This document shows, piece by piece, positions 27,701-38,690 of a stretch of DNA of 64,000 nucleotides (within the stretch, counting starts at the first letter, position 1; every line of letters starts with the position of its first letter). Below the pieces are notes generated by a model. It was not told the DNA's origin, searched no databases, and saw nothing but the letters and a program-made list of their open reading frames with translations. The translations under genes were made by a program, and so were the position numbers. This DNA comes from Vigna angularis. Its lineage: Eukaryota; Streptophyta; Magnoliopsida; Fabales; Fabaceae. The stretch is from the NCBI RefSeq assembly GCF_016808095.1, contig NC_068972.1:36797029-36861028 (forward strand), written 5' to 3'.

Positions 27701-30700
27701 ACATAGCTTTTTGTTTCAATTGCATCCCAAAATTCATTAAAACACTTCACTCAAGTCCTTTTTTATTGATGCCATTAAAATCATTAATGATTGCGTGATT
27801 TTGTATGTTTTTTTGGCAAGTGATGCAGACGTCGCACAATATTTTTTTCTGGCATGGAATTTTGTTTGATAAAAATATTTAAAAAATGTAGGTGAAAGAC
27901 CCAAAAGACCCACACACACAACAGAAATCCCCTTTCTTCTTCCACCCACCATCACCATCATAACACCTTCCCTCTCCAAAATATTTCCAGAACCTCAAGC
28001 CCCCTCACCTTCCATTTCTTCCTATCCCCCAAATCACTATTCCTTTCACCAATACCTTTTTTGATGCAAAATAGAACACAACATAAAATTTAATCCACAA
28101 AAATAGCACAGAGATAAAGAAAACAGAGAAAGAGGAACAACAATACAATTTCTACAATAACTTAATCTCCATTAATTTCCTCCAACACATCATAGATTCA
28201 TCTTCCGAGCCATCATCGTTTCACATCTTTCGATCACCTCCCATCATAGCCCCTCACGTTCCTTCTTCTCAGCCTCACCACTAACTTTTCCCCTTCAATC
28301 ACCAACGTTCACGGTACCTAGATTCTAAAAATAGAAAAAAAAAATGGAAAGAGAGGGGCAACGTCGCATAGGTGCTTCTGTAGGGTTCGGTGGATCCAAA
28401 ACGTTGGTGAGCCACGCGATTTGGAGAGTGGGAGGAAGTGAGGTCCACACATTTCGTTGGTGGTATTGGTGGTGCTGTAAGCTGCGAGTGGCGGCGATGA
28501 AGATGTCCTTGGTCGCACCATTAGCGGTGTCTCCAAGTGCGGTGGCTATCTCCATCAAGGGCCACGGATTGGACTCATTCATTAAGGCAAACAAACCCTA
28601 AACCCTAAAAAGGATAAAGTAGACACATCAACTATTGGAATTGCTCTACCATTTTAAAACCTTTGACACTATCAGTTACACTTTGCCACATCACTACTCT
28701 CTTAATGCCATTACTGGAAAACTAACGAAAATGACCTGATTGAAGCGTTTTAACGAATTTTGGGACGCAATTGAAACAAAAAGTTAAGCGGGGACCAACT
28801 TCAAACTTTTCATCCAAGGTGGAGACTAAACGAGTAATTAAACCTAAATCAACCTTATAAAACCGACATGGTAAAGTAAGGATTGTACCTATTTATATAT
28901 TATAATTTAGACACTTCTCTAATTGATGTGGCATATCCAACATGTTACTTATCCCAAACTTGACAATTTAAAAGTTACATAATAAAAATTATAATTACAT
29001 TTATATGACATGCCTTAAGTTATATATATGCTTATAAGGTTATTTTGTATTATTGGTTTGGGTCCATCTTTCTTGTACTAATCATTTACTTTTAGTACAA
29101 TAGACACTGGATGATTAAAAACATTGAGATAGTCATTACTCATTCCTAGTTTACAACATTCATTTTAATCTTTCAAAGAATGATCCAGGAGATGATTCGG
29201 TATAGAGGAGGTTGCTTGGTGCATATGATCGTGCTATTCCATGATCTGAATCATAACTTTAACAAGTGTTTGGAGCAAAGAGTTGTTGATAGGACCAAGG
29301 CCAAATCAGAATATTGAGTCATGGTGTGAGCTAGATGTAAAATGGTGTGAATACATATATCTTCTAAGTGAGATTGGTTTCATAATTGTGGTGTGTCAGC
29401 AGGCTGCCATTCAAATTGCTTATAGTCCTATGTTTTCAACATAGAACAAAGTTTATAGAGACCAATTTTCACTACATGAATTAAAAATTTGACAGTGGCT
29501 TGCTGCCATTGGTCACGTGCAGACTAGAGAATAACTAGACGTTGTCTTTACAAAAGCAAAACAACGTCATAGTAGATTTTGTAACAAGTAGAGCTTTGAT
29601 TAACATCTACGCTATAGCTTGATAGGAGTCTAAGGCTATTTCCTATCATTGAGCTGAGCCACTTTTTCTTGTCCTAACCTTTACTTTTCAGAATATAGAA
29701 TCAAAGCACTACAATATTATCATTGAATTTAGTCATACCTATTTTTTTCCTAAAAGTCCTATTATTCTCAGCAAAAGCCCTAAACTAATTTATTTTGGCA
29801 GTTATCCATTTTTATATACTTCTCTGAAAAGAAAAGTACCAAACCTCTCCTTGACACTTTTGCTAGGTTTGGCACTTCACACTTCTCCACACCTTAGCTT
29901 AGTGTTTTTCTGCTTTTGGGTTTGATACTTGGTTTCTTTGCTTGTGTGACTCTTGCTTTGATTTGGTTGCTGCACTGTTTGGGACATTTGGTTCAATTTT
30001 CAAATCTGCTCATGTCTTTAAGTGGTAAAGAAGCAGCTAGGGAGGCTAATGGAGGTTCAGGTTCTACAAGTGTTGGAAGGAGCTCTCATGGTGCCTTTGG
30101 CTCAGGTTCTACATTTGCAATTGTTGACTTAGTCTGTGGCTGTTAGTAACTTCAGGTTATTTTTCCTTATTTTTCTGATTTGTGGCTATAATTTTGCACT
30201 TAAGGTAGGATCTTCATAACGATTACAATATTTTGGTGTTGCTCTAACCCTACCAATCCTGTAGGTAAGATATCAATTTTGACTACCTTGACACAAATTA
30301 AATATATTATATACTCCTCGTTGATGAAGAGTTCCATCGATAATGATCACTGAGATTAAACAACATTCAAAATAGTAAAGGGAATAAAAAATCATGGTTA
30401 GAAACAAATATAGCATCCACACTTCACCTCATTATAGAACTTGTAATACTCTAACGACAAGCAAAAAGTTCAAACTGCACATAAGATAGATAGACTTACT
30501 TGAGCTTCTGTATGAAGATCTGTATATGGCACAACACCAGTAAGGAGTTCACTGCAGCAAGTCCAATAAAAGTTTTAAAATCGAAAGGCAAAAATTTGAT
30601 TGAAGATTTATTTATGCAAGCTTTGTTAAAACCCATGAGAACAAATCAAGTGTGAAGAAAAACAAAGAACGGTTATGTAATGATTGATTAAATGACACAC

Positions 30701-33317
30701 ACCAAAGGAGATAACTATGCTTCCAATGGCTTCCCCTTCAATAAACAGCCACTGCTCAGTTCTGAAATCAGGAACTTTGAATGGAAACTACTCATCTACT
30801 ATTTACCTAGGTCCCTGCACCTGACAACTTGAACCAGTTAACCAACTTAAGTCGTTAACAAGCTACCTAATTCTCTAATTATTCCAATTGCTTTACCTCA
30901 CTTCACACGTCTTCCTCTTTCTTCCTCTAAATGAGCATGGAGTTTACTTTTCATTCTTCCTGGCCCCACCATACTCATATACTATAACAGCATTGAACCA
31001 CCAGCTTATGTGATGAAAGGAATGACCAGTGTGTATGGTAAGTATTAGTTGCAACAAAGAGTTAATAGATCAAGCTGCCTAACATATCTAAGGTTGACAG
31101 GCAATCAAAATTTCCAAATGAAGATATGCCCTGTAAATGTTACTGTTTACATGAATATCTCTATTGGACAAAGTAAGAAACAAAAGAGATGGATGATAAT
31201 CCATCCACAATTTCCTTGACTGTCCACTTTTTCACAACAAAAGACAGAAAAAATATGTTGGTAGATTGCAAGTGCAACTTTGCATGTTCAAAGTTCAAAC
31301 TTGAAACCGATCTAACCAACAACAAAAATAGCACATTGCATCAAGAGAAAAATAGTTGCAACTGGTTATGGCATCAGATATATGATGACAATACATTCCT
31401 TACAGAACCATAACAAAAATGGAAGAAAGAGAACAAATCCCATCTTCTTACTTGATTGATATCCCAAAACTGTATACATCAGATTTTTCTGTATGTAACT
31501 CCTTTCTTAATATTTCAGGTGCCATGTAAATGACCGTTCCAACCATATTCTTTTTGTGGAAACCACCAGTAGGCTTTCCAGAAGACTTCCAATTCTGAAT
31601 AGAAACTCCCTTAAGATCATTCTTGTATTCTGCCAAACCAAAATCTGTGAGGTATGGACAAAGACTTTTGTCAAGCTGCATTGCGGATTCACAAGATTAG
31701 TCTGGTGATATATATATTGAGAACAATGTATCAAATACTAAAGACAGTTTCAAACAATCAAAAGACCAAAAGATTTGGGAGACAATTACAAGAATATTTG
31801 CCGGTTTCACATCTCTATGCACAATCCCGAGGTTATGCAGATATTGCAAAGCCTTTGCTGGAGAAAGGAAGTTGAAGAAATTAAAGGGGGCAAATTTGTC
31901 AAACACTCTTATTTTTTTTTTCTTTTGGACAAAACTGTCAATCACTTTATATACTTAATTTCCAAAATTTACCTATATAATTGAAGTGGAGTAAAATGAA
32001 TGGTTACAGAATTGAAGGAAAAGAATCCATAGTTGATTTTTGGAATACTTGATAATTTCAACATGAAATAGTCCTTAATACCTAGAAAAGCAAACAAAAT
32101 TGCTGAAATAACATTGAAAATTATTTTACAAATGTAATAATAATCTTACTCTGCATGTCTCATAGCCAGTCCCAACCCCGGGAGATAAAGGACAAATTTG
32201 TGTTAAGCCCTCAATTACTAAAGTAAAACTTGTTGAAACCCCACACGACACAATCAACTATTATATCCGAGTATAACATTATGTACAGTAGTTTAGGATG
32301 GTTGAAACACCAAGAGGTACACAAATGAATAGGATAGTTTGTGAAAATGTTCTAGTCCTTCTGTATGTATACGTGCTTTGGTTTATAGTCCAAGAAAGCC
32401 AATTTCTTGTTTTATGATACAACACGTATCCATTTAAGCAGATCACAATGTTTATACTCTGCAATTCTATCTTACGTCCCAAATTATACACACCTCAGTT
32501 TGACTAAACAAGTGAAACAACTGCTACAGTTTCTTTCGCAATATGATAGGAAAAGCATACCCTGGCCAAGTAGTTATCAAACAATATAGACAAAATCACA
32601 ACTATACCTAATTGCATTGCCATCATTAGTGCATCATTAAGAGTTGGTATCCACTCTTCTACATGCAACTTCTGTGCAAGATTCCGAGATTCATATAACT
32701 TGAAGAAAAACATGTAATTGGGTGGTTTTGCATGGGCCGCAATCAATGTCGCAATTCCCGGGTGATCTAACTTGCTACATAATTTAAAAAGAAAACACTG
32801 AACCATAAACTCACAAGACTTACATAAATTACCCTTCAGCGTATCAAAACGTTAAAGAAAACAGGAAATCTCAATAGAAAATGTGAAAATAAAGATTTAT
32901 ACAACATTAAAGGAGAGAAAATTGAGGTGATATGGAGATAGATACCACAGCAATTGCAATTCTTTATGAAACTTATTAATGTCTTCTGAAGTTGACAAGA
33001 TGGGTTTCTTCACAGCAACCCTCATGCCATCCAAAGTCCCTTCATAAACAACACTCTCAGCCCCTACAGTTACCATCACCAACCAAAGATACAATATGAA
33101 TATTAAAACTACCAAGAAGGATACTTGAATGAATATTAAAAATTGGGAAGCCAAAAACAAATGAAAAGGTTGAAAATTGGAGAAGGGTTTAGGTCGGTTT
33201 ACCTCGAGCAATAGGAGAGAGGACAGTATAAGAAGCTGGAGGAAGATGAAGGGGAATAGAGGGGCTGGTGCAGCAACCCCTGATGCATGTGTTAGGCTCC
33301 AGAATCTCTATTCCCAT
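24721..33317 (-). CDS. protein kinase and PP2C-like domain fusion protein (At2g40860-like)
   Basis: Twelve exons: 33203-33317, 32946-33063, 32608-32774, 31790-31857, 31452-31675, 30500-30551, 26658-27198, 26331-26400, 26026-26245, 25635-25739, 25299-25394, 24721-24915. All junctions are GT-AG and in phase; they total 1971 nt, 656 aa plus stop. The kinase domain (about 32-315) has GAESVVYEG, VAVKK (K57), HRDVKPAN (D149), DFG (167-169) and MAPE (207-210). The PP2C domain (about 388-650) has GRRETMED (E403, D404), FDGHRG (D425), NVGD (506-509), TRSIGDDD, ASDGLWD (D597) and KDN (D637), so the usual metal-binding acids are kept; DGHRG replaces the common DGHGG. The protein could both add and remove phosphate, but its targets are unknown. 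Intron 6 (3.3 kb) hosts transposons. The length and the C-terminus VSTAERIY agree with the Arabidopsis protein as I recall it. Confidence 0.93.
27425..27647 (+). repeat. legume dispersed repeat, upstream of intronic MULE
   Basis: It contains an ACTTATATATTATAA block and, further on, the run around GACCCAACAAACCCGG. Related copies lie at 28845-28945 and 62540-62700. I recall sequences of this kind, with a GTCGATG(T/C)(G/A)GGACTT tail, as common in legumes. The class is unknown. Confidence 0.55.
27648..28844. mobile_element. Mutator-like element inside intron 6 of the kinase-PP2C gene
   Basis: The left arm starts GGCTTAATTACTCACTTGG. The right arm's reverse complement starts GGTTTAATTACTCGTTTAG. 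Both continue through AAGTTGGTCCC and TTTTTGTTTCAATTGC. The target duplication is not clear because the flanking repeat itself resembles the terminus. The interior (about 27900-28600) is more GC-rich and has overlapping frames of 72-89 codons on both strands, none of which I recognise. No transposase is seen. Confidence 0.75.
28845..28945 (+). repeat. legume dispersed repeat, downstream of intronic MULE
   Basis: The continuation of the repeat at 27580-27647 past the element (ATCAACCTTATAAAACCG, then TTATATATTATAATTT), which suggests that the MULE inserted into this repeat. Confidence 0.5.
29285..29620 (+). pseudogene. decayed Ty1/Copia RNase H fragment in intron, antisense to host gene
   Basis: Translated on the plus strand with frame jumps, it gives RTKAKSEY, then CKMV-IHI, DWFHNCG, QAAIQIAYSP, and finally GHVQTRE-LDVVFTKA. 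The order and spacing match the RNase H end of Copia polyproteins (SEY, the NQAAI block, the HV-T-QLADVFTK tail). Several stop codons show that it is dead. It lies in intron 6 of the kinase-PP2C gene in the opposite orientation. Confidence 0.75.
29700..30499. other. remaining part of intron 6
   Basis: No gene is supported. A 76-codon plus-strand frame at 29916-30146 starts with a hydrophobic stretch followed by a Gly/Ser-rich tail. It may be chance or the start of a dead transposon gene; I do not recognise it. Confidence 0.35.
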
Positions 33318-33794
33318 TGCTCTTGATTGGAAGAAGAAGAAGATGAAGATGAAGATGAAAATGAAGATACACGCAACAAGCGAATTTGAATCCACAAGAG
33401 CATGGTACGGTGTATCATGTGTTCATGTTTCAGCGATGGAAATTTCGTGGTATTGGATGCTGTGTCACTCCAGTTTTGGCAGTTTCATGAAAACGTTTCT
33501 GGCAGCTGCGTTGCACAAAAATGAACCCGCGACTCAGTTGGTCCCATCCCGCAAAACATAGGTTGAGTCTTTTTTATTTTTTCTTTTTTCATTTTCTTTA
33601 ATATGGATGGATAAAAAGGAGGTAAAAAAATAAAAATAAATATTTAGTTGACTTTAGAGTTCAGACATGGTGGTTGAGTTCAGACATGGCACAAGGTTTG
33701 GCTTTGTTACAACCATCAAGGATAAATTCACAGAGCTACGGAAGTTAGTGGCAGGATTTAACCTCATGGAATATATATATTTATATATATATAG

Positions 33795-34818
33795 TCCCAA
33801 TTTTGGTTGGTTATATGTTTCCATTTTTTTTTCTGTTTAATGTAGTCCTAAAAAACGTAATTTATGTTCAATATTTAGTCCTTTTTGCAAACGTTAATTA
33901 AATCGTTAACAACCATTGTTCTAGCTGTGCAAATCCCAAATGAGATGACATTTAACTACTGTCACGTCACCATCTTCTTCAATCGAACCCTAACGCCACC
34001 GCCGCCGCAGAGATTGTCCAAAGTCACCATGCCACTGTGAAGCTGCACCCGCAAAGAACCATGACAGCCATCACGCGCAACCTCCATGGCCACCACCATC
34101 AAAGTGGCAATCTCCCCCAAATCTCACGAAACTCTCCTCAGGCCGCCGCACTACCCAGATCGCCTCCGCCATCACAGGATTTTCTCAAGTCGTCGTTGCC
34201 AGCATTTCGTATCTGCAAATCAAACACACGCACCCAGAAACAGAGAAAGTTGAATCGCACCACCGAAACTGCTAAGTCTTCATCGTCAGCACGACAATCC
34301 TTGTCTTCGTCGCGCAAAGCTCCAAGGCCATCATCTTCTCCAATATGCAGAGAACCACAACGAAATCTAGAAAAATCCCAAATCAAAGAAACCTAGAATC
34401 GTGCGGCTGCTTGCCTTCACCGGCCACCATGAGTGTTTTCTTACACAACTAGGTTCGTCTTCTTCATGCTACCATAAGCCGCACAATTCGCGAAATCATC
34501 CTCCGTTGAAGCAAAACCGCACAAGCGTTTTCCTTCTTCTCGCGGCGCAGGCGCAAGAAGGTTTGCCCCAAATGCAGAACCCTAATTTTGGGGTGGTAAA
34601 GGGCTGCCACGAAAACTCTACTTTTGGTGACGTGACACAGTAGTTAAATGTCATCTCATTTGGAGTTTGCACACTTAGAGCAATGGTCATTAACGATTTA
34701 GACGGCATTTGCAAAAGGACTAAATTAAACACAAATTACGATCTTTAGAACTATCTTGAACAGAAAAAAAGATACAGACCATTTCGAATATAGCCAACCG
34801 AACCAATAATGATATTAA

Positions 34819-34820
<2 letters not shown>
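33795..34820. mobile_element. Mutator-like element upstream of the kinase-PP2C gene
   Basis: The arms at about 33795-33990 and 34625-34820 are inverted copies (GTCCTAAAAAACGTAA, TTTTTGCAAACGTTAATTAA, GATGACATTTAACTAC). They belong to the same TIR family as the Pack-MULE at 57383-60568. The right end reads GATATTAAGC. The left end has decayed into a (TA)n-rich stretch, so the target duplication cannot be read. The interior (34000-34620) is clearly GC-richer than its surroundings and has a 119-codon plus-strand frame (34037-34396) rich in Ser, Pro and Arg. It may be captured genic sequence, but I recognise no family. Confidence 0.75.

Positions 34821-34876
<56 letters not shown>
34819..34876. 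repeat. (AT)n microsatellite at the edge of the MULE
   Basis: An AT dinucleotide run of about 57 bases starting exactly where the right terminal repeat ends. Confidence 0.95.
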
Positions 34877-34880
<4 letters not shown>

Positions 34881-34989
34881 TAAAAGAATTAGGGACTAAA
34901 GCCTCTTATAAACCCAAGAAGCTTCGTCGCTATTTACCAAGCCTTTTTTTATGATAATAAATTATCAAATAATTTGTGAATATGTGCCA

Positions 34990-35510
34990 TATGAGATGTT
35001 TCTGGGATAAATTATGAGACTTTTAAGAATTAAGTTATTGTCTGTCGATGAGAGACCTAAATTTTGAAGAAAAATAAAGGAATTTTTACTTATTTTACGA
35101 TACTCAAATCAATAAAAAAAAAAGAAAAAAAATTGTATTAGAATCATAGTAAACTACAAATATGAATATGAGAGTTGAATCTCATAGATAAGTATCAACT
35201 ACTGAATATCATAGGCGGATCCTCATTCCTTGTAGTGTGATGTTATATTTATTGACGGTCAAGATCAGGAGTGAATAAATATATTAAACAAGTTTTATAA
35301 CTTGAATAATAAAATATTATATCTTGGAAATATTGAATATTAAATTATTATATAATATCTTTAAGATATTATACCATTAATTATTATATCATAGTATATA
35401 GAGATATAGATATAATGGAATTTTATAATAAATTATTCCATCATAGTATATATTTTGGAAATATTTCATAATATATTGAAGTAGGTACATAAGCCCCCAT
35501 CTTGAAAGTC
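34990..35510 (+). repeat. dispersed repeat, copy 1
   Basis: Matches 44440-44960 in order: ATTATGAGRCTTTTAAGA, GATACTCAARTCAATAA, TATGAATATGAG, GAGTATCAAC-like, AGGAGTGAATA, ATATATTAAACAA, TATATCTTGGAAAT and a terminal ATTTCATAATAT. About 500 bp. It is AT-rich without an open frame, and its class is unknown. Confidence 0.7.
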
Positions 35511-35759
35511 AGAAATAAGTTATATGTAGACTATATTAATGAATGAATGAGTTTTATCATTCTTTTTTTAGTTGTAGCTTGTAGATGTCAGGTGCATTCG
35601 AGTTTAGAAGAATGTCCATTAAATCATTACTTGGTAAAAAAACTCAATTTAGGAAAAAAAATCTAAATTAAGGAAAAAGAGTATACATTCTTTATGATAA
35701 TAAATTACCAAATATGTAACATGTGGATGTGTGGCGATTCAAAGTAGTCCTTAAATATG

Positions 35760-35995
35760 TTTCTATTTGGACTTATGTCTTTAGATGCTTTTAAAGCAAT
35801 ACTCACATTTTCATATGAATTTATTTGTTTCTTTTCAACGCTTTTTGAATTAGTTCTCTGATCACTTTTTATTCAAGATTATACGTTGCTTTTAAAATAG
35901 TTCTCGGATGATTTTTCATCCGAACTTATCTATTCCTCTTAATGTTTTTGAAATATCTAAAATGACTTTTCATTCGAGCTTATGCATTATTATTA
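35760..35995 (+). repeat. 56-bp minisatellite, left part (diverged units)
   Basis: Units built on CTTATG-ATT-CTCTTAATGCTTTT, then AAAATAATTCTC, GAATGATTTTTCATCCGA. Spacing here is irregular (47-58 bp) because of small deletions. The array continues after the MULE at 38358. Confidence 0.8.
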
Positions 35996-36257
35996 GGTTT
36001 AATGTCTCAATAGGTTCCTATTTTCGTTCCAAATTTGAAATAGGTCATTGTTATATTTGAAGTCTTAATTAGATCCTTATTTTTGTTAATTTGATGCAAA
36101 TAAATCCTTTCCGTCAATTTCAGAAAACGGCGTTAAGGAGTGCGTGACGTGGCGTGTGTGAATTCAATTTTTTAATACTCAAAAATTTTGAATGAAGTAA
36201 ATATAATATAATTCATGCTGAAATTAATTAAACAGAGGACAAATTTGGAAAAACTGA

Positions 36258-36638
36258 ATGTTTTTTTTGCTGAAACATCTCTGGAAGGGAGAAATCAAAA
36301 TCAACTTGGGGATTTTCTATTCTAGGGCTCGTGTCGTGTCAGAGTTGGGAAAGATTGGATGCTGTTCGAGTGGATGCCCGAGGGAAAATCAAATGCAGAA
36401 TTCACGTTCAACATGTTCTTCGACTTCCAATGGCTGGCAGAATGGAGAGACGAAGGTCGTTTTTCGTGGTGCGTCACCCCTTTGTCTGTATGGAGAGAAA
36501 ACAGTGGTGAGAACAGCTGGAACGGCTAAGAACATAGGGAAACAATTTTGGGGGAGGGGGAAGTTGTTGATAGGGGTTGTTTGTTGTATTTGTGTGGTTA
36601 ATATTATTGTAATTTCAATATGGATGACAAATCCATAA
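36258..36638 (+). pseudogene. GRF-type zinc-finger protein fragment in left TIR, with membrane tail
   Basis: A 126-codon frame. Its middle reads RGASPLCLYGEKTVVRTAGT and then AKNIGKQFWG, which resembles the core of GRF zinc fingers (P-x-C-x-CG, then T-x-KN-x-G-x-x-FW). The second Cys of the CxCG pair is Tyr here. The C-terminus is hydrophobic (LLIGVVCCICVVNIIVISI), like the membrane tail found after GRF fingers in many plant proteins of this group. The expected cysteine-containing stretch after FWG is missing, so an internal deletion is likely. Probably non-functional. Confidence 0.55.
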
Positions 36639-36839
36639 TGTATTCTGCATTTTCTTTGTCATAGGATGCAGTAGGTGATGAAAACGGGATCAACAATGTA
36701 TTGAACTAGCAAAAATGAATGAAATCATGTTCTATTTTCGTTTTTCTTGTTATTGCAATACCAACCTAGAACCAGTGAGAAAGGGGGAAGAAGATAAATG
36801 GCAGAGAGAAGATATTGGAAATAGAATCAAACCTCATTT

Positions 36840-37507
36840 GCCGCGAATTAGAACGGAGAGAACAAGAGGAACGTTCGGTTATTGCCTCGGTTCATAGCAG
36901 AAGCGAAACCGAACGGTCTTATTGCCTCTGTCCCAGACGATCGAGGCATATTAGTGGACAAAATTAACTTCAAACGTTCGGTTACTTCCTCGGTTCATAG
37001 CAGAACTGAAACCGAACGTTAGTGTCAGAGAGGCCGTTCGGTCTCTTTAGTCACAGTGGCAGCAGAGGGATTTGTAGGTCGTTCAGTCAACTACTGCCTC
37101 GGTTCTGCAGACAAACAAGGTCGTTCGATCTGTTCAGTGTGTACGTTAGTGGCAAAGAGGTCGTTCGGTCTGTTCAGTTTGTACGTTAGTGGCAGGGATG
37201 ACAGGACTAAAGGCCTCGGTTCTGCAAACAAGCGATGTCGTTCGGTCTGTACAGTCTGTACAAGACTAAATGCTTCGGTTAGGCACTCAAGTCGAGGTCG
37301 TTCGGTCTCTTAAACAGGACTAAATGCCTCGGTTAGGCATTCACCGAGATCGTTCGGTAAACTACTACTTCGGTCACTCAAAAAACTAAGGTCGTTCGGT
37401 CTTTAGGTATCGGTTTGTTTATAACCGAGGTCGTTCGGTTTATACGCTTCGGTTTTTCTGAAACCGAAGCGTCATGTGCGAGTTAAAATACGCTTTTTTT
37501 ACTAGTG
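36840..37507 (+). mobile_element. CACTA-element 3' end nested in the MULE
   Basis: The segment ends TTTTTTTACTAGTG at 37507, the mirror of a CACTA terminus. It is preceded by about a dozen subterminal motifs around CGTTCGGT(C/T) in both orientations (36870-37480), and by an internal hairpin CGCTTCGGTTTTTCTG/AAACCGAAGCG next to the terminus. Dense subterminal motifs are typical of CACTA (En/Spm) elements. I could not find a matching CACTA start, so it is probably truncated. Confidence 0.65.
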
Positions 37508-37634
37508 CATAAAACTTAAGTGTATCAGTATCTGGAATATGCAGAAGTCACAACAGCAAGCTTAATAGCAGAAGTCACACCAGGAAGCTTAATATGCAGA
37601 ATTCAGAATATGTAATAATATATTAACCAAGCTG

Positions 37635-37817
37635 GAATGGACACCCAAAACAAGATCTGGCCCATCCACAAGTCCCTCTAAGCACTCATTATTTTCATGT
37701 TCATCACGTTCATTAGTAGATGTACTCCAACTAGAAACATGACCTTGGTCCTCCACAACTCCTTCAACACAATTAACATCTTCTTCATCCTCAACTTCAC
37801 CCTCAATTGTTTCCCTC
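37635..37817 (-). pseudogene. acidic coding-like remnant inside the MULE
   Basis: The minus strand reads an uninterrupted frame with GEVEDEEDVNCVEGVVEDQ and then SSWSTSTNERDEHENNECLE. The low-complexity acidic style resembles the leader of some plant Mutator-type proteins. It is out of frame with the zinc-finger segment next to it (37845-38016) and is cut off at its 3' side by non-coding sequence. The identification is weak. Confidence 0.35.
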
Positions 37818-37844
37818 TGTTCTTAGCCGTTCCAGCTGTTCTCA

Positions 37845-38016
37845 CTACTGTTTTCTCTCCACACAGACAAAGGGGTGACGCACCACGAAAAACGACCTTC
37901 GCCTCTCCATTCCGCCAGCCATTGGAAGTTGAAGAACATGTTGAACGTGAATTCTGCATTTGATTCTCCCTCGGGCATCCACTCGAACAACATCCACTCT
38001 TTCCCAACTCTGACAC
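37845..38016 (-). pseudogene. GRF-type zinc-finger fragment in right TIR
   Basis: The mirror copy of the left-arm fragment. It starts MSELGKSGCCSSGCPREN and reads SPLCLCGEKTVV, so here the CxCG pair is intact. It runs into different sequence after KNRGKQ, where the terminal repeat ends. Confidence 0.55.
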
Positions 38017-38357
38017 GACACGAGCCCTAGAATAGAAAAATCCCCAAGTTGATTTTGATTTCTCCCTTCCAGAGATGTTTCAGCAAAAAAAACATTCAGT
38101 TTTTCCAAATTTGCCCTCTATTTAATTAATTTCAGCATGGATTATACTATATTTACTTCATTCAAAATTTCTGAGTATTAAAAAATTGAATTCACACACG
38201 CCACGTCACGCACTCCTTAACGCCGTTTTTTGAAATTGACGGAAAGGATTTATTTGCATCAAATTAACAAAAATAAGGATCTAATTAAGATTTCAAATAT
38301 AACAGAGACCTATTTCAAATTTGGGACGAAAATAAGGACCTATTGAGACATTAAACC

Positions 38358-38690
38358 TTATTATTAATGCTTTCGTTTTTAAATGACTTTCACCCGAGCT
38401 TATGCATTGTCTTTAATCCTTTTAAAATAATTGTCGAATGGATTTTTATTCGAACTTATGCATTGCTCTTAACATTTATGAAATAATTATCGAATGATTT
38501 TTCATCCAAGTTTATGTGTTGCTTTTGATGCTTTTAAAATAATTTTTGGATAACTTTTCATTTGCGCTTATGTGTTGCTCTTAACGCTTATAAAATAATT
38601 CACAAACGAAATGTTATCAGAGTTTATGTATTGCTCTTAATGTTTTTGAAATAATTCTCATATGTATTTTCATCTGACCTTATGTACACT
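38358..38690 (+). repeat. 56-bp minisatellite, right part
   Basis: The unit anchor TTATG recurs at exact 56-bp steps: its G falls at 38404, 38460, 38516, 38572, 38628 and 38684. Together with 35760-35995 this is one array of about 10 units, split by the MULE. Confidence 0.92.

Larger units (their letters stand above)
35996..38357. mobile_element. Mutator-like element with 553-bp TIRs and perfect 9-bp TSD
   Basis: The left arm 35996-36548 begins GGTTTAATGTCTCAATAGG. The right arm 37806-38357 is its near-perfect reverse complement. The 9-mer TTATTATTA is present on both sides (35987-35995 and 38358-38366). The arm similarity is high, suggesting recent activity or gene conversion. The arms extend into coding sequence (see the zinc-finger entries). 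The 1.26-kb interior is a mix of a CACTA end and a probable remnant of an element protein. No intact transposase remains. Confidence 0.92.

Noticed and set aside
28590..28615. Short telomere-like AAACCCTAAACCCTAA
   Set aside because: Only two units; such telo-boxes are common in plant promoters and transposons.
29916..30146. 76-codon frame with hydrophobic start as a small secreted peptide
   Set aside because: Intronic, no splice or promoter support, and no family resemblance.
34037..34396. 119-codon frame considered as a gene
   Set aside because: Ser/Pro/Arg-rich, no recognisable domain, overlapped by an open frame on the other strand, and inside a MULE.
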